This document shows, in pieces, positions 1-6,434 of a stretch of DNA of 7,267 nucleotides. Position numbers and translations under genes: made by a program. A model generated the notes under the pieces. The model was not told where the DNA came from. It did no database searches and saw nothing but the letters and a program-made list of their open reading frames with translations. Source of the stretch: Nanobdellota archaeon (GTDB taxonomy: Archaea > Nanobdellota > Nanobdellia > Woesearchaeales > GW2011-AR15); assembly GCA_013335235.1 (NCBI GenBank), contig JAAXVZ010000056.1, forward strand, positions 1 to 7,267, given 5' to 3'. Numbering within the stretch: the stretch's first letter is position 1; each line of letters begins with the position of its first letter.

Positions 1-133
1 GTAAAAACCTGTATTTTAATGCCATGATCCTAAAAATTGTTTTAAGACATGTTCTAAATACTTGAAAATTGGATAGAAGTACTTTTAAGTTATCTTATAC
101 TAATTACTATGTAGTAGTTAAAAAAAGGCAGGG

Positions 134-142
134 TTTATAAAA
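134..142 (+). promoter_or_regulatory. Putative archaeal TATA box of the ATP-grasp gene
   Basis: TTTATAAAA is centred about 28 bp before the ATG at 166. That is the spacing expected between an archaeal box A and a transcription start at or next to the start codon, so the message is probably leaderless. This agrees with the absence of a Shine-Dalgarno sequence just before the ATG. The element directly upstream is GGCAGGG rather than the usual A-rich BRE. A second copy of TTATAAAA overlaps the start codon at 159-166, so box choice is not certain. No good bacterial -35/-10 pair was found by eye. Confidence 0.5.
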
Positions 143-160
143 AGCGGATCTTATCCGCTT
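142..160. promoter_or_regulatory. Perfect inverted repeat between TATA box and start codon (candidate operator)
   Basis: AAGCGGAT (142-149) and ATCCGCTT (153-160) are perfect reverse complements separated by CTT. The dyad ends 5 bp before the ATG, inside a region otherwise nearly free of G and C. If transcription starts at the ATG, the dyad lies between the TATA box and the start point, a classic place for a repressor or activator site in archaea. If transcription starts further upstream, the same bases would form a short stem-loop occluding the start. No stretch of T residues follows, so a terminator is unlikely. Confidence 0.5.
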
Positions 161-165
161 ATAAA

Positions 166-1464
166 ATGGCTAAAAAAATATTGGTCACTTATGATACAGG
201 GCTTCCTGCCTATAATGAATACATTAAAAGGAAGACTGGTGACATATTGACTGATGATGAATTGAAAAGGAGAAGAAATGAACAAGATATTTTTGATGAC
301 CATTTATTCGCTGCATTATCTGACGTAGGAGTTGATGTTGCAATTTTTCCTCATGATTATGATGGAAATGCTGGATCTTCTTTGAGCTCTCTAGAAGCTG
401 CTTGTGAATCTGCTGAGGTGATTGTTCATTCGACACCCAAAGTTGGGGCGTTTCAATGTCAGGATGACGCTTGGAGAACAGATTACCAGCATAGAGTTGA
501 AGATTTGATATATTCTCGATTTCTTCACAAAACCGAGTTTAATAGCCATACAAAAGAAGTGACAGATAAACGTTCAAGCCATAGGATTGCTCAAGCAATA
601 GGGATTCCTGTTCCAAAGACTTGGTCTATGGAAAAATACCTATCAGATGTGAGATTGTTGCCTGTACTATTCAAAACACCCAATGGGTCAAGAGCAGAAG
701 GAAATCTTTTCCTGGATAGAGAAGAGCAATTGAGACTGTTTTTTGATGAAGAAGCAAATGCAAGATGCGGCAGAAGCCCGCCAAGCATGGATTCTTATGA
801 TGCCCAAGAATATATCAATACTCCAAGCAATCATTTTACACATTATAGGATTTTTACTTTAGGAGATGGAACAATTGTGGGGGCTGTTCTTGGAGTATCG
901 GGAAATAGAAAAGACCAATTGGTCAGAAGAGCATACCCCTCAAAGTATTCTTATGAAGACACTTTAACAGAAGAGTTTCAACGAATGAAAGCCTCAATTC
1001 CCAAGAATGAACTATTTCTAAAAATATGGGGTGCGCCCATGTATGACCATGTATTATCTCCACTATATCTGGGATTATTAGATGTCTTTTCTAATCACAG
1101 TAATGGCGGCACACAGATTGCACTGACTCCAACAGATCAGTCAAGAGCAATAGCACCTTATGAAAAAGAGATTTTAGTTGAACATAGATTAAATCCAGAT
1201 ATGCCACAGCTCCCTGCAAAATTGGAGGCGATGGCAAGACGAGTTGCTAGGGCTTTTGCTCCACATGGATTGTTATATATAGGTCAAGATTGGCTACAGG
1301 ATAGAAATGGAAATTTCTATTTCTTAGAAGTTAATTCAGGGCCTGGACTAAATATATTCAATACTCTCTACAATTTTGGAAGAGGGGATGAAACTACAGC
1401 AATGTGCATCGGAACAAGGAAACTTGCTGAAGCATTAAGAGAATATACACCTCCCTCAATCTAA
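166..1464 (+). CDS. ATP-grasp domain ligase of unknown substrate
   Basis: A 432-residue soluble protein with ATP-grasp hallmarks. A short beta-strand-like start (MAKKILVTYDTG) may open a pre-ATP-grasp domain. VLFKTPNGSRAEGN (residues 167-180) carries a likely ATP-binding Lys170 and Gly-rich loop. QEYI (214-217, Glu215) fits the adenine-side strand. GQDW (373-376, Asp375) and LEVNSGPG (387-394, Glu388 and Asn390) fit the metal-binding residues. This arrangement resembles RimK/glutathione-synthase-like carboxylate-amine ligases, which join a carboxylate to an amine or thiol through an acyl phosphate. I do not recognise the subfamily or substrate. The ATG at 166 is chosen because a TATA-like box lies about 28 bp upstream and there is no Shine-Dalgarno, suggesting a leaderless mRNA. 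It is convergent with, and more A/T-rich (about 39% GC) than, the glycosylation operon, so functional linkage is doubtful. Confidence 0.85.
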   Translation: MAKKILVTYDTGLPAYNEYIKRKTGDILTDDELKRRRNEQDIFDDHLFAALSDVGVDVAIFPHDYDGNAGSSLSSLEAACESAEVIVHSTPKVGAFQCQDDAWRTDYQHRVEDLIYSRFLHKTEFNSHTKEVTDKRSSHRIAQAIGIPVPKTWSMEKYLSDVRLLPVLFKTPNGSRAEGNLFLDREEQLRLFFDEEANARCGRSPPSMDSYDAQEYINTPSNHFTHYRIFTLGDGTIVGAVLGVSGNRKDQLVRRAYPSKYSYEDTLTEEFQRMKASIPKNELFLKIWGAPMYDHVLSPLYLGLLDVFSNHSNGGTQIALTPTDQSRAIAPYEKEILVEHRLNPDMPQLPAKLEAMARRVARAFAPHGLLYIGQDWLQDRNGNFYFLEVNSGPGLNIFNTLYNFGRGDETTAMCIGTRKLAEALREYTPPSI

Positions 1465-1486
1465 AATAAATTACCCCTTGCGCTTC
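1465..1486. other. Convergent 22-bp spacer without a recognisable terminator
   Basis: Only 22 bp separate the TAA of the ATP-grasp gene from the TAG of the flippase gene. There is no hairpin followed by a T run for either direction, so each transcript probably ends inside the opposing gene. Base composition also changes here, from about 39% GC on the left to about 45% on the right (both estimated from sampled lines). Confidence 0.5.
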
Positions 1487-2929
1487 CTATCTCTTAAGAG
1501 CGCCCAGCGTCTTCTTTATCTCTTCAATCGAGATCGCCCTCAGCAGTACCATCAGCGTGATGTATGTGACACCGCCTATCGCTATGCTGAAGAACAGGGG
1601 AAGCGAAACGTATAAGATAACAAATGCCATGACTGCTGCAGAGAATACTGGCTTTACCAGGAAGAGGAAATCTATGTTCTTGAATGTCCTTCTCAATATT
1701 ATATAATAGCCTGCGAAGTAGAATACTTCTGTCAGGACAGTCGCAACTGCAGCGCCGTATAGGCTGTACCTGGGTATAAGATATAGATTCAGCCCGATAT
1801 TCACCAAACAGTTCAAGAAAAGGACTATCAGCCCAAGCTTCTCCTGATGCAGGACTATGTTCATCGCGCCGAGTATATAGTTGATATACAATGGAACGAT
1901 TGTCCATATCAGTATCTGGAGCGCAAGAGCGCTGCCAGCATACTTGTCCTGGTAGACCAGGAAGATTATCTTGTCTGCAAGGAGGAATATCCCTGTCGCG
2001 GCAGGGATGCTGATATAACTTAAGTAGCGGACACTTGTCTTATATAGCTCTTCCAGTTTTTCAGGCGCGCTCTTTGCCATGTTCACTGCAGCCGGCAACA
2101 GCGCAGCAGAGACAGCTACAGCGACTGAGATCATGCCGTCCAGGATATTATAGGATGCTGAGTACCATCCGATTATCGCATCGCGGGTGGCATGGGAATA
2201 AAATCCTGAAAGAGCCTCTGGCGCAAGCTTTGACATCAGTGTTATGTCTATCCTGAAATACAGGGAGACAAAAAGCCCTGATAGCAAAAAAGGGAAGGAC
2301 CGTTTCACAAGGTCGATCATATACTTCCTGTCAGCTGAAAATGTCGGCTTGATGAGCCTTGAGGCAAAATACAGCGAAACTACAAGGTTCAGGAATTGCA
2401 CAGCCACATAAGCAATCAGGACAGGCATGAATCCCATAGATAAGAATGGCAGTGTTATCCCGAACCTCAATATCACCCTTCCGACTTTCAGGATGCTTGA
2501 GTATTCCATCCTCTCGAATGCCTGGTATAATGATTCAAGCGTCGCTGCGAAGCTGTCGAATACTATCCCTAATGCGGCAATCAGTATCCCTATAAGCGTC
2601 TCTTTTGCATAGCCTAGGAGGAACGCAGTCGTCCCGATTATGGTGTATGTGACTAATGAAAGCAATAGCTTCAGGCATATCACATTAGAGATTATCTTAG
2701 GGGCTTCATGCTTCTTCTCAGCGACTTCCCTTATGACAAGTATCCTTGTCCCAAGGTCAAGGAGCATGAAGAACAGGCCTGTGAAGCTTATGATGAACGA
2801 GAACTTCCCGTATTCTGAGTCCCCAAGCGACCTCGCTATGAGAAAGACCAGGAGCATCGACAGGATCTTCAGCGCATTGTCTCCTAGGAAGACTATGCCT
2901 GCGTTCTTTATTATCCTGCTATCGCTCAT
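1487..2929 (-). CDS. Polysaccharide/oligosaccharide flippase (Wzx/PST family, MOP superfamily)
   Basis: A 480-residue polytopic membrane protein with about 12-14 hydrophobic segments and short basic loops, the usual size for this family. Family-like signatures are ARSLGDSEYGKFSF (32-45) after the first helix, YFRIDITLMSKLAP (224-237) opening the second half, GWYSASYN (254-261), and P386RYSLYGAAVATVLTE401 near the C-terminal helices. Such proteins move polyprenyl- or dolichyl-linked glycans across the cytoplasmic membrane. It is the last gene of the leftward operon; its ATG overlaps the TGA of the upstream membrane protein by 4 bp (ATGA), implying translational coupling. A GGCAGG stretch lies too close to the ATG to be a normal ribosome site. 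The glycan carried cannot be read from sequence; the neighbouring glycosyltransferases suggest a surface or glycoprotein glycan. Confidence 0.88.
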   Translation of the reverse strand: MSDSRIIKNAGIVFLGDNALKILSMLLVFLIARSLGDSEYGKFSFIISFTGLFFMLLDLGTRILVIREVAEKKHEAPKIISNVICLKLLLSLVTYTIIGTTAFLLGYAKETLIGILIAALGIVFDSFAATLESLYQAFERMEYSSILKVGRVILRFGITLPFLSMGFMPVLIAYVAVQFLNLVVSLYFASRLIKPTFSADRKYMIDLVKRSFPFLLSGLFVSLYFRIDITLMSKLAPEALSGFYSHATRDAIIGWYSASYNILDGMISVAVAVSAALLPAAVNMAKSAPEKLEELYKTSVRYLSYISIPAATGIFLLADKIIFLVYQDKYAGSALALQILIWTIVPLYINYILGAMNIVLHQEKLGLIVLFLNCLVNIGLNLYLIPRYSLYGAAVATVLTEVFYFAGYYIILRRTFKNIDFLFLVKPVFSAAVMAFVILYVSLPLFFSIAIGGVTYITLMVLLRAISIEEIKKTLGALKR

Positions 2930-4425
2930 CCTGCCTTGTACACCTGGACCAGTATATTATCAAACACCTTCTCTGTATTTTGAGGCGGGACAAATTTAGG
3001 ATAGAGCTTCCTTTCATCGACGCCATACCATATATAGTCTATCCCAGACAGCTCTTTCTTGTTCCTGTAGAACATCCTGACATCATCCTGCTTGCTGTCG
3101 AAGCTGATTGTCTGGGCCCAATGCCCAAGATAGGAATATCTGTTTGCATATCTTGGAATGTAGTTCCCTATGTTATAAGTCGACAATATGACTGAGTCTG
3201 ATTTTGTAGTTTGCAGGAATCTGAAAGCTTCAATCTCGCCATGATAGAGATACTTCGGGACGAAATATATCTCTGTCTTCCTCTCATCATTCCCTAATGA
3301 GAAGCTGTTCTGGTAATGATATATCGATGTCGGAAGGAGCAGCAATATGAACGTCACAGTCCCTGCCAGATACAGCCGCTTATCCTTTACAATCTTCGGA
3401 AGGAGAGTGAACAGGCAGATGGAGGTGAAGACCGCAAGCGGGATTGTCAGGCCTTCGAGGAACCTCCTCTGGATGTTCAGGGGCGCATAGATGAGTACAA
3501 ATGTCGCTATTGTCCAATAAAGCATCAGCTTCACGCCGCTCTTCAATTTCTTGTTCCAGAAACTTTTCAGGAACATGGCAAATGAGAAAAATAAGAGTCC
3601 GTAACCAAGGAACACATGATATATCCTTGGCGTTGTCAGATTGTTCTGGCTGTCCCACGCAGCGAATTCAGGGAATGCAGTGAACACCACAAACGTATAT
3701 ATCAACGGCAAAGCAACAAGTGCGCCCATTATCCCAAGCTCCCACCTTATCCTCTTTTTCCTTAGCGCCTCTTCCAGCACAAGGATCCCGAATGCGCTGC
3801 AGAGCGTGATCACATCGAACAGGTGCTCGAACCCCAGGAGGGAGAGAAGGATGCTGCTTTTTGTTATGTCGACTAGCTTATTGTCATGGAACCACTGCAG
3901 GAAATAATATGCAGCGCCGCACATGAACGCTATAGAAAGTATGTTATGGGGATGGGAGAGGAGCATCGCTGTCATGTTTGTCTCAGCGAGCCAGATGTCA
4001 GGAGAGCTGACCTTTCCTGTGAGCATATACCATATATAGCCAAAGCCGCTGCCTGCAATCGCGAAAAATATCGTCCACTTGACAAGCTTCCTTGGCAAGA
4101 GCAGCCTGTACAGCCTGTCCAAGAAAAACACTAACAATACAATGCCGAGTATCCTCATCAGGTGATATGCGATGATGTCTGGCATGACAAAAGACAATAT
4201 ACCTGTGAATAGGTATGTCGGCCTGAACATGATCCTGGGGACATATTCAGAAGTATACATATTTGTGAAAAGGAAGTTTCCATCCCTGGCCTGATTTACA
4301 AATGACATGTACGTGTTTCCGTCAGTCGGGTAGGTCATCCCGCTATATACCATGTCTCCTGAGCGCATGGCCTCATATATCACAGGCAGCATGAATATAG
4401 CGATTATCAAAAAATATTTTTTCAT
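2926..4425 (-). CDS. Polytopic GT-C-like membrane protein, putative lipid-linked-sugar glycosyltransferase
   Basis: A 499-residue protein with an N-terminal membrane segment (about 3-17), a first outer loop with YPTDGNTY (32-39) containing Asp35, roughly ten further hydrophobic helices to about residue 366, and a soluble C-terminal tail of about 130 residues. An acidic residue in the first outer loop, many helices and an exposed C-terminal domain are the general plan of GT-C enzymes, which transfer sugars from dolichyl/polyprenyl-phosphate donors. YAPLNIQRRFLEGLTIPLA (313-331) resembles a stretch I associate with uncharacterised membrane proteins of this kind. No WWDYG motif is present, so it is not an AglB/Stt3 oligosaccharyltransferase. 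Its start overlaps the upstream GT2 stop by ATGA and lacks a strong Shine-Dalgarno; its own stop overlaps the flippase start in the same way. Family-level function is inferred, not shown. Confidence 0.65.
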   Translation of the reverse strand: MKKYFLIIAIFMLPVIYEAMRSGDMVYSGMTYPTDGNTYMSFVNQARDGNFLFTNMYTSEYVPRIMFRPTYLFTGILSFVMPDIIAYHLMRILGIVLLVFFLDRLYRLLLPRKLVKWTIFFAIAGSGFGYIWYMLTGKVSSPDIWLAETNMTAMLLSHPHNILSIAFMCGAAYYFLQWFHDNKLVDITKSSILLSLLGFEHLFDVITLCSAFGILVLEEALRKKRIRWELGIMGALVALPLIYTFVVFTAFPEFAAWDSQNNLTTPRIYHVFLGYGLLFFSFAMFLKSFWNKKLKSGVKLMLYWTIATFVLIYAPLNIQRRFLEGLTIPLAVFTSICLFTLLPKIVKDKRLYLAGTVTFILLLLPTSIYHYQNSFSLGNDERKTEIYFVPKYLYHGEIEAFRFLQTTKSDSVILSTYNIGNYIPRYANRYSYLGHWAQTISFDSKQDDVRMFYRNKKELSGIDYIWYGVDERKLYPKFVPPQNTEKVFDNILVQVYKAG

Positions 4426-5321
4426 CTTAGTCTCTGGTAGATCCTGTCCATCTTCCTCGTCATATGGTCCATGACAATCGCCATCGAAAAGAGCTGGACA
4501 GACAGGAATATGAGGAACACGGTTATCAAGGGGTAGTATTCATTGATCAATTTGAGGAAGACTATCCTCTCATAGATAGATATCAGCCCGAATATCAATC
4601 CTATCATTCCCATGAAAAAGGATGAAGCCATCATGAGCCTGGCAATCAGTGTCGTCTGCCTGTATGCTATGCTGGCGATGGCTTTCAGCATCCTGAACCC
4701 ATCAGATATGGGTTTGAGCTTGCTGCTGCCTTTCCTGCTCCTGTATATTATCGGGACTTCAATGACATCGTAGCCTTTCTTCAGGGCATTCACTGTCATC
4801 TTTGTCTCATATTCAAGGCTTCTTGCATATACATCCAGGCTCTTGAAATCATCTTTCTTAAATGCCCGGAAGCCGCACTGCCCGTCCCTTATCTCAGAGC
4901 AGCCGACATAGCTGATCAGGACAGAAAAAATAACGTTCCCTATCCTGTTGAAAAATGGAATCTTGTTCTCCGGCCTGCTGACCCGTTCTCCTATCGCAAG
5001 GTCTGCTCCGTTCTCTATCTCCAAGACAAGGCTCGGGATGAACTCTGCAGGGTGCGTGAAATCAGCATCTGTGAAGACTATGATATCGCCATGCGCATGC
5101 TCTACACCTGTTCGCAGGGCCTGCGCTTTCCCGAGATTCTTTTCATGAGTGAATACCTTTATCTTTGGATGGTGGCTGGAAAGCTCATGCGCAATCTGCC
5201 CTGTCCTGTCAGTCGAGCCATCATCGATGATCAATATCTCGTCCACGAATCTCAGCGCTTCATCGACAGTTAATTGCAGCCCGGTCTCTTCATTGAACGC
5301 AGGGATGACGAGCGATATCAT
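4422..5321 (-). CDS. Family 2 glycosyltransferase with two C-terminal membrane helices
   Basis: A 299-residue membrane-anchored GT-A enzyme. The nucleotide-binding fold starts at once (LVIPAFNEE, 4-12), with the DDGSTD loop (33-38), the metal-binding DAD (85-87, in FTDADFTHP), Arg113, the acceptor-side DGQCGFRAF (146-154) and a basic loop RSRKGSSKLKP (194-204). Two hydrophobic helices follow (about 229-250 and 262-284), then a basic tail. This matches archaeal dolichyl-phosphate-sugar synthases of the DPM1/AglJ type, which transfer a sugar from a nucleotide donor to dolichyl phosphate on the cytoplasmic face; donor specificity cannot be assigned. The ATG directly follows the upstream TAG (TAGATG), and a good Shine-Dalgarno GGAGGG (5327-5332 on the minus strand) lies 5 nt upstream, which supports this start. 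The stop overlaps the next gene by ATGA. Confidence 0.88.
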   Translation of the reverse strand: MISLVIPAFNEETGLQLTVDEALRFVDEILIIDDGSTDRTGQIAHELSSHHPKIKVFTHEKNLGKAQALRTGVEHAHGDIIVFTDADFTHPAEFIPSLVLEIENGADLAIGERVSRPENKIPFFNRIGNVIFSVLISYVGCSEIRDGQCGFRAFKKDDFKSLDVYARSLEYETKMTVNALKKGYDVIEVPIIYRSRKGSSKLKPISDGFRMLKAIASIAYRQTTLIARLMMASSFFMGMIGLIFGLISIYERIVFLKLINEYYPLITVFLIFLSVQLFSMAIVMDHMTRKMDRIYQRLR

Positions 5322-6434
5322 CTATTCCCTCCAGGTCCATTTCACATTGACAACATAATTCCAGCTCATTACAATCAGTATCGCGATGAACTGCGCTGCA
5401 AGGAAGTCGTAGCGTCCAAGCAGGCTCGATAATAGCGTTATCTGAAGGCAGGCATTGTATATGACCAGGTTCAGGAAGAAGCCGGCAAGAGCAGTTATGT
5501 GGAACTTGGCCAGCTTTGCAGGGAAGCTGCTCTTTTTTCCAGTATCCTTGAATGTCCAATAATTATTCAGGAAGAAGTTCCATATTATGGACACTTCCAA
5601 TGCAATAGACGGCGCGATAAGCCTCCTCTCGATAGAAAGCTTCTCTACAAGCATAAACAATATCCCTAGGTTTACTACTGTTCCAGTAGCTCCGGTTATC
5701 GCGAATTTTATGAACCTCTTGGAGCTCTTCAGCCTCAGCCTGAATGTGTTTAGGAAAAACTCTACCATGTCCTTTCTCTGGAGCTTTGTCTCTCCGAACT
5801 TGCGGTCATAGAATACAAGCGGGATCTCCCTTATCTTCGCTCCTGCAGCTATCAGCTCATAGAGGAGGGTTGTGAGGAAAGCATAGCCTCTTGTGTGGAG
5901 GTGGCTCTTCTCTATCTTCTTATAGACTGATGTCCTGATAGCGCGGAACCCTGATGTGCAGTCATTGACCTTCAGGCCGCCGATTATCCTTGCAAATAGA
6001 TTCCCTGTCTTGGATATCAATTTCCTTGAAGAGGACCAGTCAGGTGTCCCTCCTCCGCGGATATACCTGGAGCCGATCACAACATCATGCCCAAGCTCCA
6101 TCTCCCGCATGAACTCAGGGATGAGCTCTGGCGGGTGGGACATGTCTGCGTCCATCATGAACATGACATCTGCTTCCAGTTTGTCAATGGCATAATCAAA
6201 TGCCCGCAGATATGCGACACCTAATCCTTCTTTCTTTCCCAGAAGCAGATGCAGCTTCTTGTTCTTTTTAGAGAAATCAAGGACCAGGTCAGCTGTCCCG
6301 TCAGGAGAGGAATCATCAGCCACAAGGAGGTGCATGTCATGCTTGATTCCCTTGAATTCAGAGAATATCTTAGGTATCAGTATAGCAAGGTTCTCTTTCT
6401 CATTATACGTCGGCAGGATGACGACTGCCTTCAC
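5322..6434 (-). CDS. Dolichol-phosphate mannose synthase-like GT2 fused to a GtrA-like membrane domain
   Basis: A 370-residue two-domain protein. Residues 1 to about 235 form a GT-A domain of the DPM1 type: VVILPTYNEKENL (4-16), ADDSSPDGT (39-47), metal-binding DAD (95-97, in MDADMSHPPE), GSRY (121-124), DCTSGFRA (158-165) and GETKL (214-218). Residues about 240-370 form a GtrA-like domain with four membrane helices, beginning RFIKFAITGATGTVVNLG and including NFFLNNYWTF (286-295) and SWNYVVNVKWTW near the end. The same architecture is known in the Pyrococcus furiosus DPMS, which makes dolichyl-phosphate mannose from GDP-mannose. The start is GTG: it gives the full first beta strand and has GGAGG 8 nt upstream (6443-6447, minus strand) inside the end of the preceding gene, overlapping its TGA as GTGA. 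A different hexose donor is possible. Confidence 0.9.
   Translation of the reverse strand: MKAVVILPTYNEKENLAILIPKIFSEFKGIKHDMHLLVADDSSPDGTADLVLDFSKKNKKLHLLLGKKEGLGVAYLRAFDYAIDKLEADVMFMMDADMSHPPELIPEFMREMELGHDVVIGSRYIRGGGTPDWSSSRKLISKTGNLFARIIGGLKVNDCTSGFRAIRTSVYKKIEKSHLHTRGYAFLTTLLYELIAAGAKIREIPLVFYDRKFGETKLQRKDMVEFFLNTFRLRLKSSKRFIKFAITGATGTVVNLGILFMLVEKLSIERRLIAPSIALEVSIIWNFFLNNYWTFKDTGKKSSFPAKLAKFHITALAGFFLNLVIYNACLQITLLSSLLGRYDFLAAQFIAILIVMSWNYVVNVKWTWRE
5327..5332 (-). promoter_or_regulatory. Shine-Dalgarno of the second GT2 gene
   Basis: GGAGGG on the minus strand, inside the last codons of the DPMS-like gene, lies 5 nt before the ATG at 5321. It fixes the start, which directly abuts the upstream TAG stop. 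Confidence 0.65.

Larger units (their letters stand above)
1..165 (+). other. A/T-rich intergenic region upstream of the ATP-grasp gene
   Basis: This stretch is about 27% GC and has no credible coding frame on either strand. It holds a short imperfect dyad (TACTA-TG-TAGTA, 105-116), a TATA-like box and a perfect 8-bp inverted repeat near its right end (described separately). I see no tRNA-like or C/D-box-like structure. The low GC is typical of archaeal promoter regions but would also fit an A/T-rich bacterium. Confidence 0.6.

Noticed and set aside
105..116. Short dyad TACTA-TG-TAGTA upstream of the promoter
   Set aside because: Only 5-bp arms in A/T-rich DNA with no link to a promoter element; expected by chance.
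142..160. Intrinsic terminator for a gene left of the window
   Set aside because: The stem-loop is not followed by a T run and lies between a TATA-like box and a start codon, so a regulatory role fits better.
2640..2999. 119-codon open frame on the + strand antisense to the flippase gene
   Set aside because: It lies wholly opposite strong membrane-protein coding sequence, has no recognisable domain and no ribosome site; a shadow frame.
3316..4134. Several overlapping + and - strand open frames within the GT-C-like gene
   Set aside because: They change frame freely, are charged or low-complexity translations, and compete with a 499-residue frame that has a coherent membrane topology.
2926..4425. 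AglB/Stt3 oligosaccharyltransferase
   Set aside because: There is no WWDYG motif in the C-terminal domain, and the protein is much shorter than typical family members.
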